A stretch of 64,000 nucleotides of DNA from Cryphonectria parasitica EP155 (lineage: Eukaryota; Ascomycota; Sordariomycetes; Diaporthales; Cryphonectriaceae). Location: positions 62,001 to 126,000 of the forward strand of contig NW_024468910.1 in NCBI RefSeq assembly GCF_011745365.1, given 5' to 3'. The notes below the pieces were generated by a model. The model was given only the letters and a program-made list of their open reading frames with translations, was not told the origin of the DNA and made no database searches. Position 1 is the stretch's first letter. Every line of letters begins with the position of its first letter. Below, in pieces: positions 22,721-33,055 of the stretch. The translations under genes and the position numbers were made by a program.

Positions 22721-24713
22721 CTAGGCGTCCTCCTCGTCCTTCTCCCCGACATGCTTCGGCTTCTCGGTGTACTTGTCCAGCTCGTTTATCGCCTCCTCTG
22801 TGTCATTGCACCTGCTGTACAGCAGCCAGAAGACCACACCGGCCACGAAACAGGCGACCGCCAGGCCGGTGTACATCCAGAGCAGCTTAGGGTCCACGGC
22901 GGTAGGCGACAGGGCGATGGACAGGGCGGAGCCGAAGGCGCTGGTCAGCAGGAAGAGCGATATGATGAAGCTCTTTATGCTGGCGGGGGCCTTTGGTGAA
23001 GGCGTACTCGAGGCCTGTGATGCTGGCAAAGATCTCAGAGAGGCCGATCAGCAGGTAGGCGGGGGCCTGGATGGCGATGTGGACGTTGTTGGGGGTATAG
23101 CTCCCGTCGGCCTCGAGGGCGGCCGGGCAGGCGGCGGGGGCGTTGTAGCAGGGGCCGGACTCGTAGATGAGCTTCTGCATGCCGGCGGCATAGGCCATGG
23201 CGCCGGTGCCCAGCATGAAACTCCAGAAGATGCGGGTGACGGGGTATATCTGGAAGCCGAGCCTGGCTAGGCTGGGGTACAAGAAGTAGTTGCAGATGGG
23301 GATGAAGATGATGATAGTGATAGGGTCCCAGTTCTGCATCAGGTTGTTAGGGATGCTGTGGAGGGTTATCTGGCTGGCCTAGGAGATGAAGTTGTTGAGT
23401 ATCTGCGAGTATACGATCTAGTAGATGGGGTAGAAGCAGAAGACCTTGCAGGCCACGATGGCCCTCTTGACTTTGTCGACAAAAGACGCTGTCCCAGGTG
23501 ATGGCGGCGGTGCTAGCGCCCCCCCCCGCGCGCCGCCGGCCAGCTCTTCGTGGTACTGCGGCTTAGCGGCGTCGAGGTTGCCCTTGTTCCTCATAGCAAT
23601 CCACAGGACCCTGAAAGCCTTCGAAATGACGCTTTCCTGGGAGGGTCTCATCTTGTAGTGAGACTTTCCCGCGATGAGAACGCTGAAGCCGACGATGAAC
23701 ATGAGGAAGGGGAGGAGGTAAGCAGCTCAGAACCCGATGCAGGCCTCGAGCTCGGTGGTGGCGATGCTGGAGAGGCTGCCAATGTTGATCATCATATAGA
23801 AGACCATGTCTGATTTTGTTATTTTGGGGGAGCGTTGGTCAGTACTCATTCTTGCCGGAGGGTGGATGAGTGACAGCCTTTCTGGGCGTGCTGGTCTGAC
23901 GGCAAGGCTTACAGATCCTCTTGATTGTTGTAGCAGGGTCGATGATAATCCTCTCGCCAGACTTGAGCGTTTTAATAAAAGGGGTGGTGTTCTCGTACTG
24001 CTCTGCGATGAGGGGCGAGATGTTGCTCTTGATGCCTCCTGTGCTGTACCCGATGATGATCATAGCTGCGATCAGACCTCCCAGGACAGTACTGTTCTCG
24101 ATGGCGACAGGCAGCGAGGTTAGGAAGAGGATCAGACAGCTGACGATGTAGATAATGGCCGAGTAGAAGATAGTTCAGTACTTGCTCAGATACTGGTCGC
24201 TGACGATGGCACCGAGGACGGGCGTTACGTAGCACCAGAACTGGAAGAAGTCGGTCAGGCCTGTCGCTGCGGTCTGGCCCATGCCTATAGCTCCAGGCAG
24301 GGTGCCGCCGTACTTGTTCTCGATGTAGTTCTGGAAGGGACCGGAGAAGCCGTAGTAGGTGAAGCGCTTGCAGAGCTCGACGACGCAGACGAGGAAGGCA
24401 GACCAGGGCAGCAGCTTGTCAGAGACCTTGCGCAGCGTCCGCTTCTCCTCGTCGGTAGGCTCGTCCCCGGCGGCCGTGCTGGCTCTGGACATGGCAAGGT
24501 CAGCCGAGGGCTCAACAACACCGCCAGCCATGTCCTTGTAGTTCTTCAGCTGAGATTCTACCACAGTAGCATGCAGCCTGCACCAAGGTTGATTTGTTAA
24601 TAAGTATTCATCATTAATTCATTAAGGGAACCACAACAAGAAATGTGTATAAAGGAGGGCGTGCGGGGGAGGTTGGGATGAACTCACTCCGCAACATTGG
24701 ACTCATGATCCAT
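22721..24713 (-). pseudogene. PTR2/POT-family peptide transporter pseudogene
   Basis: Proton-coupled oligopeptide transporters of the PTR2 type import di- and tripeptides at the plasma membrane. Exon 1 is MDHESNVA (24713-24688). A 110-nt intron (24578-24687, donor GTGAGT) leads to exon 2 at 24577. Diagnostic segments are ELCKRFTYYGFSGPFQNYIE, the stretch before GAIVSDQYL, SNISPLIAEQY, QNWDPITIIIFIPICNYFLY and a C-terminal pair of membrane helices ending in a charged tail. Inactivating changes: TGA at 24175-24177 after YLSKY where Trp is expected, TAG at 23418-23420 and another stop shortly after (Trp and Gln positions), and a one-base insertion in the Gly/Pro-rich run near 23000 that shifts LEYAFTKGP out of the APASIKSFI frame. 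The 23.5-23.8 kb part is further garbled. The stops fit RIP-type transitions although the region is GC-rich. Confidence 0.9.
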
Positions 24714-25612
24714 GATGGGCGACGAGAGACTTGAAGCCAGAGTAAGAAACAACTCGTTATGTCTCTCTCTCTCTCTCTGGTGTGTTGAGGGGAAGGAGAA
24801 GAGGAAGAAAGGAAGAAAGGAAGAAAGAAAGAAAAAGGAAAAAAAAAGGTTGGGTCGAGTTTTCGTGGGCACTGAATATGTGAAGAGATGTGCAGAGACC
24901 CTGGTTCAAGTAGTCTCGATACTTGGGGTGAACTGCCGTTGTGGTTACTTGGTATGTACTGGAGAAGGAAAAAAAGAAAGAAAATGAGTTACTGAGCACA
25001 GAAAAGATCAGCGCCAGGAACAAGAAACAACCTGATTAGATAGATTCTGCATTTCTACCGGTCCAATCTTCTTCTTTTCTCTTCTTTTCTCTTACTCTTC
25101 TCTTTTATCTCTTCCCTTTGCTCTATCGTGCGCAAAATGTCCACATTTATGCCGTGGACCTCGGCGAGTACCGTAATAATAGTCAGACCAGGAATTCCGC
25201 ACACTCCACTTGGTCCTGATTCAGTTTTTCTATTCTTTTTTTTCCTCCTTCTCTCTTTTCTTTCGTTTTTTTTTTTTCCCCACCACTTTCTGCAATGGTT
25301 ACAGAAGAAAAGGAAGGGCGAAAGAAGAAGAAAAAATCCACGAAGGGTGGTGTTGCCGACCAGTGATCGAGGCATGGTATTCGATCAAGATGCAAGGTCT
25401 CACTGCACGGGCGTCTCGAGAGTTGCTACCATGCATGCAACCTGGCTAAACAAACTCTACTATAGTACAGGTGAGGAAAGAATAAAAAAAAATAACAAAT
25501 CCCCTTTTCAGCGGAAAGAAGGGCTTGTATAGAGAAAATCCTCCTGCAGCACAATATAGTTATTTTCAATATTCCATAGAGAGAGAGAGAGAGAGAGAGA
25601 GAGGTCTTGTTA
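24714..25612. other. Polypurine/polypyrimidine-rich spacer
   Basis: Holds (CT)n at 24762-24778, GAAA-type runs at 24795-24850 and 24965-24982, TTCTTTTC arrays near 25070-25115 and a (GA)n tract at 25579-25602. No conserved frame. The left part is the former promoter side of the PTR2 relic, the right end the 3' flank of the next gene. Confidence 0.6.
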
Positions 25613-26407
25613 TCAGTCGAGACATACCAGCAATCTCTTCTTTCGTCCGACATCCCTCTTCGCCTCGTTGCACTGCTCCTGGACTTTCGCGAGCATTTGG
25701 GCGAAGTCCTTCGTCTTCCTCAGCTCGTCACTCAGATCCTTGCCTTCTTTGCCGGTGTACTCCGGGGACAGCGGGTGCTTGCTGGACAGCTCTTGCTTGT
25801 ATGTGGCCAGAGGAGCTATCTGAGCTTCCTATACAGCTCGTCAGCGCGGGTCTCGCTCCCGTAGCAGCAGCAGCATGGTGCGATATAATACGTACAAAGC
25901 GAGCCTCCAGCATATCTACCGTACTCTTGAGCTCCATGCTGTCCATCGAGATCGATTCCAGAACCGCCTGGTAGAGCCGGCGCGTATGGTCACTCTGCTG
26001 GCGCAGGTACCGAAGAAGGCGGAGCCCTTTTGTGAAGCAGTCGGACTCGTCTGCGCTATCGCCCTCCCCCTCCGCCCGGAGCCATTCCTCGAGATAAGGG
26101 GTGGTGGCGTCCACGGGAATGCAGCCGGTCTTCTTCCTGGCGCATCTGGTACAGGCTGTCGCAAGGCTCTTCTTGCCCCTCTTCGGCTCTATGGTGAAGC
26201 CTTCTTGTTAGCTCTCGTTCCCGACCAGAGAGCGGCACCCGTTAGCATCGCGTACATACTTGGCTTGGGCTGGTCCGCACAGACGAAGCTCTTCGACTGG
26301 TCGAGCATATTCTCCAGCTGGTCCAGGAGGCATCCCCTGCAGGGAATCTCGCGGCGTTTGGGCGCCGGCACGTCCTCGGCAGGCTGGGCCTGTGGTGGTG
26401 AGGCCAT
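25613..26407 (-). CDS. Cys-cluster protein with C-terminal coiled coil
   Basis: Three exons, 26407-26260, 26188-25896 and 25828-25613, are joined across 71-nt (GTATGT, GCTAACAAG branch) and 67-nt (GTACGT, GCTGACGAG branch) introns. All phases fit, giving about 218 residues. The spliced protein brings together two Cys groups: IPCRGCL..(about 15)..C near residues 18-38, and ATACTRCARKKTGCIPVD about 25 residues later. The second group resembles Zn2Cys6-like fungal zinc clusters, and the pair matches a lineage-expanded fungal family with PCxxC...C...CxRC....C. A helical region follows (YLRQQSDHTRRLYQAVLESI, then KVQEQCNEAKRDVGRKKR). A nuclear, nucleic-acid-binding role is inferred from the basic residues around the cluster, not shown. 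The start is the Met directly before ASPPQAQPAEDV. Upstream frames are low-complexity. Confidence 0.65.
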
Positions 26408-26705
26408 GACTGGCTGGTCGTTCCGTCCAGGCGAAGGCGCGTGGCTGGTCTTGCCGCCGCCGCTGCTGCTGCTGCTGCAGTCCTTGCTGTCGCGAAGAAT
26501 GCCGAGGGGAGGGAGGTAGTGATGGGAGAGCTTCGCAAGCGACGGGGGTGAAGGTTGACGAGGAGCTGAGATGTGGCTGACATGCTTTGCGTAGGTCGGT
26601 CGTGTTGGTGGCCAAGGACGAAGTAGGGCGCGTTGGACAAGCATTAAAAAGGGACTGCGCGGATGGCTTGCGTGGAGGGAGGAGTGAGCTTTGTCGTTGG
26701 CTTGT

Positions 26706-26709
<4 letters not shown>

Positions 26710-26751
<42 letters not shown>

Positions 26752-26969
26752 GGCCAAAAAAAAAAAAAAAAAAAAAAAGAAGAAAGAAAGAAAGCAAAAC
26801 AGCCGCTGCCTGCAATGGAGGCAGGGAGGGCTAGCGTCCGCCCAGCACAGCGCATGGAGAACCAAATTGACATCAATTCTTCCTTCCTTCCTTTCTTTCT
26901 TTCTTTCCTTTCTTTCTTTCCTTTCTTTCTTTCCTTTCTTTCTTTCCTTTCTTTCTTTCCTTTCTTCCT
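26710..26969 (+). repeat. Microsatellite cluster: (GA)n, poly-A, (CTTT)n
   Basis: (GA)20 at 26710-26749, an A-run at about 26756-26778 and an imperfect CTTT/TTCC tetranucleotide array at 26879-26969. It lies 300 bp upstream of the Cys-cluster gene start. Long frames crossing it encode only Arg-Glu or Phe-Leu runs and are not genes. Confidence 0.9.
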
Positions 26970-27545
26970 CCCCACTCGACCAAGGGAAAGACCATTGCTG
27001 AAGGGGATTATTATTCAAATATAAAAACAAGCGAATGGTTGAACAAAGCTGGTAGTGGTGGATAGACAGGCGAAAATGACCGTCACTGTATGTGTGAGCG
27101 TGTGTGAGGGCGGGAGAGGAGGCCTCGGCCATGAGTGGAAAGGAGACAAGGTCGGGTCCTCACGCTGCCGCATAACACTGAGGTATCAATATTCCCTCTC
27201 GGCAAGCCTTTTCTGGTCTTCCCTCCTCAGCGCAGCCCAGCATAATCTCGCCAGAAGACCTGCGCAGGTCAGCCGAGATACCTGTGGCGTCATGGCCCCG
27301 CTGCCACCCCCTGGAGGCGGAGAAAAGTCCGATCGGATCGCCCTGGCCATCTGTCCGGCCCGGAGCGACGGGCTGAAGCTCTCCATGCGAACACTCGTAA
27401 GATAAGATTGGCTGCGGTATTCATCCTCACACATGCCACAGGGCCGATCATGGACCCTCTACCAGAGCAGCACTGCATAAGCACTTGGAGGTCATCTTCT
27501 GGTCATCTTCTGCCCTCTTCTTTGGAGGTATTAATTTCATCGCGA
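26970..27545. other. Spacer between two Cys-cluster genes
   Basis: No gene with support. A minus-strand frame at 27434-27186 is open but low-complexity and unmatched. The word GTCCGGCCCGGAGCGAC at 27353-27369 also occurs (reverse complement) inside the gypsy fragment near 8364-8380. Confidence 0.4.
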
Positions 27546-29274
27546 TCAGTCTAACAAGGGGTCACGTGACCCTCCTCTGTCTTGCCTAGCTTGAGAGCCC
27601 TCAGGTGCTGTCGCCGTGGTACGTTCCCTGTCTGCCTTCACGCGTGCTGACCTCCTGATCCCTGGCGGTGCCGGCGACGCCCCCTCGACGGACCCCTCCC
27701 TGCCAGCCGGCTCCTCGATCGCCTGTGAGGTGATCTTCCTCACCACCCTATCTGCCAGATCCATAATGCGCACGACCGTCTCCCGGTTGCTCACAGCCCA
27801 TCGTATCAGCTGCTCTCGCATCTCCTTCATAGCCTTGGACGAACTTATCGGGGCCGCAATCAGGATCCTGTCGAGCAGCTTCTTCCGCTCTGCGTGGAAT
27901 GCTGTATCCGTCATCGTGGCCTTCACGCTCCAGAAACCCCTCACGTCCTCCACCATACCATCGGGGACTGACTCGCAGTGGCTGCAGGCGTGCGAGCATC
28001 TGCTGCATACGAAGCGAACTTGAAAGGTAGATGATGAAACATCAGCCTTGCACACATAAGTCATGGCTCGTAGAGGTGTGCTGTCGTGGGAGCAGGGGCC
28101 GGGGGGGGGGGGTGGGGTTGGTTCTTACTTCTGCCGCTCTCTGTCGCAGAGCCCATGATACACTCATGTGCACGGTCACCTCCGCAGCGGATAATACAAC
28201 CAACGCACGGGATGTCCGTGATCTTTCCCGTGCTAGCTATCGTGCTAGGCTCAGCATGCGGCGGCGCGGTCTTGTTCTTCTTAGCCTGGACGGGGCTGTC
28301 ACTGGCGGGCGGAGATGGCGCGGCCCTCTTGCTACCGGCAAGACTCTGGCTGTCACCAGCTGACGGATGTTCCAACTGACCGTCGAGGCTCATTATGCCA
28401 GTCGGCGTGCAGTAGGCCGCCTCATCGTCCTCCCTCTCCGCATCTGACCCGGCCAGCGTGCTGCTGTCATCGGCGATGGTACTCTCGGGTCTCTCCACCA
28501 GGGCCGCCAGCGTCTCTGCTGCCTCCTCTATTGTCTTGCTGGCGGTGTCTGGCTGGGGCGGGCGGGCGCTCTCCTTGTCATCGGCATCAGCAGCTTGGCG
28601 GGTCGTCTCGTTGTCTCGAGCGTGCGGCTCTGGCGGATGAGGGCGGCGTCGTGATGCAGTAGCCTTTGAGGGCTACATAGCCGACCTGTTAGCGATATCT
28701 CGTGTCATATGGTGTTAGAGGAGATGAGAGGAGAGGGGGAGTGGGGAGTTGGAAACTATACAGAGTATTCAGCACAGGGTGACTTCTGAGGGTGTTGGGC
28801 TGGCGGCTCAGCTGTGCAGCTCGGCGTACTGCGTGCAGCCAGCTGCGGAGCAAATCGAGACGCAGAAGGAGTCTTCCGCTCGTCGGGCTGCAGAGAAAAT
28901 CCAGATGCGGCGGAGGGAGTCGTCATCTGGTCAGGCAGAAGATTAAATGAAGATATGGAGGGGGTCTTCCTCTCGTCAGGCAACAGATCGAATCGAGACA
29001 TAGAAAGAGTCTTCGTCTCGTCAGGCAGCAGAGCAAATGGAGACGCGGAAGGGGTTTTCATCTTGCCGGGCAGTAGCTGCTGCGTGCTGGAGGCCGCTGT
29101 CTCTGTCTCTGCTGGGACACGCCTCTGGTCGTCCATCTCTTGATGGGGTGCCATGTTCGCAGCAGCGGGACCTGGTGCTGGCGGCGTGGCTATCGAAGAC
29201 ATCTGCTGGTCTTTGGCAGGTGATGAAGGCGTGCTGCCCGTGATGGGGGGTGGGTGCTGCTGAGGGTCGCTCAT
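27546..29274 (-). CDS. Cys-cluster protein with five 15-residue repeats
   Basis: Exons are 29274-28762, 28672-28129 and 28018-27546. The introns are 89 nt (GTATAG, GCTAACAGG branch, TGTAG) and 110 nt (GTAAGA, GCTGATG branch-like, TTCAAG), and all phases fit, giving about 509 residues. Exon 1 encodes a Ser/Pro-rich region with five tandem 15-16-residue repeats of type LLPDERKTPSxSxF (about residues 58-130). Exon 2 is acidic and then basic and ends with IPCVGCIIRCGGDRAHEC. Exon 3 supplies RFVCSRCSHACSHCESVP, so splicing assembles a PCxxC...C...CxRC...C..C cluster like the neighbour at 25613-26407. The C-terminal 110 residues are predicted helical (AMKEMREQLIRWAVSNRETV). Probably nuclear. The molecular function is unknown. 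The intron contains a G-run (28099-28112). Confidence 0.65.
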
Positions 29275-29380
29275 GACGTCGAGGGTGTCGGACAGGAGGA
29301 TGAGCACCTTTGACAGCGGGCAGGGAGAGAAAGAGAGCGCGAGAGAAAGTGAGAAGGTGAGAAGAAGGAAAGGAGGGAAG

Positions 29381-29385
<5 letters not shown>

Positions 29386-29470
<85 letters not shown>
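29386..29470 (+). repeat. (GA)n microsatellite, about 85 bp
   Basis: An almost pure GA array about 110 bp upstream of the start of the minus-strand Cys-cluster gene, where it would be a CT-rich 5' leader. A T-run of 28 lies at 29697-29724. Confidence 0.95.
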
Positions 29471-29474
<4 letters not shown>

Positions 29475-29475
<1 letters not shown>

Positions 29476-30866
29476 GAGGCCTTGGTAGAAGCAGCTTTGG
29501 TGATGGCAGCAGGCTTGGTTGACAGGAGCGTTGGAGGTGGCAGCTTTGGTGACGGCAAGATGAAGCTTAGGTGATGGATGGATGGGATGAAGAGGATAGG
29601 TGCCAGCAGTTTGTTTTTCTCTCTTTCCGATTCGCTTGACTGGAGCGAAGACGGTGGGAAGAGGAGCGAAACAGAGCGGCAAGGTGTGCTGATGCTTTTT
29701 TTTTTTTTTTTTTTTTTTTTTTTTGGTTCTGGCCAGGTTTGCGCGTCTGTGGAGGTGTCTGTGGGTGGTTGCTTGAGGAGAAAGTGCTGTAGGTGGGGGT
29801 GGGTGGAAGGCGAGGCTGGAGCTCACGCAACCACCTCCTCCTTCCAAGCAGCAGAACTTGCCTCGCGATCTGAGCTCACCACCATCTGCCTCCCCACCTC
29901 AGATGATCAGGAGCTGGCCAGTTTTCTTTTCTTTCTTCCTCCTCGCCTACCATGATCAGACAGCCTTCCCCTCAGCCTGCTAACAGCCACCACTACAGCT
30001 ACGGTCACAGCCTGCAGCCGCCTGCCTCCTTCTGTCAGTCTCTTTCTACCCCTCAGCTTTTTCTGACCTCTCCCTGCGCGTGACGCGTTACCTGCCGGAC
30101 CCCCGCCTCCGCTAACTACGTACTTCTTTCTGTTGTGCCGGCCCTCCACTCTTTTTTTTTTCTTTCAGACCTCTGACCCTCTGTCAACCTCGCCTTTCCT
30201 CCCTCAAGCCCTCTCTCCCTCAGCCTCTCGTCCACACCCACACCCATCTGCACGTCGTTTCAAGCGCGCCATCAGCTCACTTCACCTCCCCAGATCCATT
30301 CAACCACGCTTCTGACACCTTGTTTGGGATACAACACGCGCCCCTCGACCATCGCCTTTCTTTCCTTCCCCCCGTTCTTCCTTTCTGCCTGCCTACCTCC
30401 AGCTGTCTTGTGCACCTCAGCGCGTGACGAGACCGTGACCCACGCTCTCTGCTGTTGATCACTCTTCTGCTCGCCGACGACTTCGCGGCCGACGTCCTTT
30501 TTTTTTTACCCCTTTCCTTTTGATCTCCTCTCACCTTTTCTTGTCCCTCCGGTAGGCATTGCCTCCTCAGACGCGTCTCGATCCTCATCCTTTTCTGGTC
30601 AGCCATCCTTCCGTAGCAAAGCCTCGCGCCTTTCTTTCCACTACCGCAGGTATGTATTTTTCTTTACACAGCCTACCCACAGCCTGACTACCACCTAACA
30701 CGCCTTGTCGTGCTGAGACCACCTGGCCTCTGCAAAACGTCTTGCATTCCTCATCTCCATCTCCTTCCCTCCTCCTTCTCTCCTCACCTTTGATGCCGAC
30801 CTGACCTGGCTACATTACATCACAGCACGCCAACCTCTCTTTTCCTCGCTCCTGTGTTCTTCGAAG
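29475..30866. promoter_or_regulatory. Divergent intergenic region with pyrimidine-rich leader
   Basis: Separates the minus-strand Cys-cluster gene from the plus-strand SNF2-like gene. The right half (29.9-30.87 kb) is strongly CT-rich with several CACC/CTCTT blocks, typical of fungal core promoters and 5' leaders. A GTATGT donor follows CCGCAG at about 30650, so a 5' leader intron ending at an AG before 30867 is possible. No conserved coding frame was found. Confidence 0.45.
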
Positions 30867-33055
30867 GTGGATCCCGCCCCTACCGCAGAGCAGAGCGCGG
30901 CCCCCTCTGAGGGCGACCAGCCGGTCATGCGTTTACCAGCGCCTAAAGACGACCAGCAGGCTTCTCCAGACTCTCACTGGAGCAAGAGGAGGCGGCTCGA
31001 TGACCAGGAACAACACTTCAACCTGGCAGAGATTCTGGTTACCTGTACGCGAGACGGAAAGACTCACTCCGTTCCTCTCGTGTCATTTATCCCATCCAAT
31101 CTCCTTAACATCGAGAAGCCGCAAGTCTACCAATTCAGCTACGACCTCCTCCGCACCTGGCTCGAGACTTGCTGCGGTATGCCGCCAGAAACCCCTTTGG
31201 CGGTGCTGCTGCACGCCTCCGATGGCAGTCCCAATACAAGCATCGTCGAGAACAAATGGAACTTTGCCAAAGTGCTCCATCGGATCTGGAATGGCACCTG
31301 CGTGGTTCCCTACGATGCAGAGCTCAAATTCTATCTCCCGGTCGCAGATGCGTGCGATACCCCTAACGCGGCGAAGGACGACCTTCCGCAGGATCCTGTC
31401 CCTGCGGCCCAAAAGGAAGACGACCAGGCCGCAACTGACCAGCCCCGTGCGCCCGTTCTGGATCTGACCAAGGACGACTCCGACGACGACCAGGTGGAGG
31501 ATGCTGCCGACGAAGCCCACCTTCTGATTGGGTTTGACCCCAAGAAGTGGAACATGACACGCCGCATGTTCCAGCTCGACCAGGTCCCCGAGAGGAGAGA
31601 GGCCAAGTACCGGCTGCGCGGCATTGCCCGCCCTCCTCACATGTACCAGCTCATCACCGTGTGGAACATTCTTACGAACCCGATTACTACGGGCGTGAGC
31701 GGGCTGATGATTGGTTGGGATGTCGGCTTCGGCAAGACCATGCTGACCCTCGTCTTCTTGCGGATCAGGGCCGAGCTCGCGATGCAGTGGGTTGAGGTCA
31801 AACGCGAGTGGGAGGCGGCCAAGAAGGGTGGCCTCGTCGAGCGCAGGCACTGGCCCGAGGGTGCCCAGGAGCCGCAGTCTCGCTGCCCTTCTTATGTCCC
31901 GACCTACCATAAGGGTGTGCTTGAGGGCAGTATCCAGTGTCCCTGTGTCCCCGGTTCTCAGTCGCGAGAGATCTGCGAGTGGTACCTGACCAATACGCCT
32001 GCCCTCATCGTCCTACCCGCTGGCCTAATCCCGAACTGGCTCGAGGAGGCGGCGAAGGTGTACGCCGACATGGACCCGAACGATGCCGACAGCGATCCTC
32101 TGATGACTTTCTTGGTCTACTCCAGCGATTTAAAGTCGAAGAATGGCGAGATAGTGTTGCCCAGACCCAAAAACACCCGCGGCTGGAAGGAAATCTCAGA
32201 TACGAAGGGAGGCCAGGTGGTCTCCTCTGACGAGTATGGAACCGAGGAGCTTCTTTTCATCTCAGGTGGCAGCGGGATAGCACGGGACATCTTCATCGCG
32301 AGCAGCGCGGCTGTTGATAGAATGCTGAAGTGCTTTAATGAAGCTGACACATACTACAGCCAGTGGAAAAAAATCAAGACGAGGATCCTCACCGTCGGGG
32401 CCTTCGTCATGGATGAGTTTCACCTCTACAAGGGGACCAATGACGCCACTCTCGCCTTCAACCACCTGAAGACCATCGCCGGCTGTGCAAACCACCCCGT
32501 CTCTCTCATCACGCTTTGTGGCACGACGCTGGAGGAAGGACCTTCCGCGTTCCAGCATGTTATCCAGCATTTCGTCAATCAGCACAAGAAATTTCGCAAT
32601 GGGGACAACGACCTGCGGTGTATTGATAAGCATGGGTACCGCGTTACGAACGAACAGTTTGAGAAGATGAAGCAGCTGTTCAGGTCTGCCGTGCAGGGAC
32701 TGGGCTTTCAGGGGAGGAGTGTCGAGGAGATTAAGAAGGAGCTGGCACCATGTGTCTCCTTTTGTCGGCAGTTTATGGATTGTCTCCGCCGGGGGCAAAA
32801 GTACCGTGGCAAGCCGATCGACCCGCTCCCTCCTCTTCTCCTCATACCACTTCTCCGTCTTTCTCCCCAAGCATGGCTATGATCTTCACATGATGAGCTG
32901 GTACCTAAGGGGGCACAGGCTTGGGGGGGGGGGGGGGGGCGCCCAGTGATCCGTATGTATGAGAACTGCAGGCCACAAGCAACACCCACATGTCTTCTAT
33001 CCTTGTCTTCTTACTCTTCACCATGCCGCAAGCAGGAGACGTAATATCGTGGCGA
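30867..33055 (+). pseudogene. SNF2-like DEAD/DEAH ATPase, N-terminal half only
   Basis: The main frame (30867-32882) has no ATG at its 5' end. The first in-frame Met is at 30927 (MRLPAPKDDQQ) unless a leader intron joins an upstream exon. After an acidic region, helicase lobe 1 is readable: Walker A-like DVGFGKTMLTLVF, motif Ia PALIVLPAGLIPNW, Walker B VMDEFHLYKG and motif III TLCGTTLE, in the order of SNF2-family remodelling ATPases. Around 32825-32840 the sense appears to move to another frame (SSYHFSVFLPKHGYDLHM). It then crosses a run of 17 G (32923-32939) and continues in a third frame (VIRMYENCRPQATPTCLLS) to a stop at 33055. No helicase lobe 2 (motifs IV-VI) is found downstream. It is either truncated and dead, or two homopolymer errors plus real truncation. 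Confidence 0.75.

Noticed and set aside
26189..27132. Long overlapping frames rich in Ser-Leu, Arg-Glu or Lys runs
   Set aside because: They are produced by reading GA, CTTT and A microsatellites. The supported spliced gene uses a different, non-repetitive frame downstream of 26407.
28756..29847. 363-residue minus-strand frame treated as one gene
   Set aside because: Only 29274-28762 is credible as exon 1. The upstream half is (CT)n-encoded Ser-Leu repeat, and the end is replaced by a splice donor.
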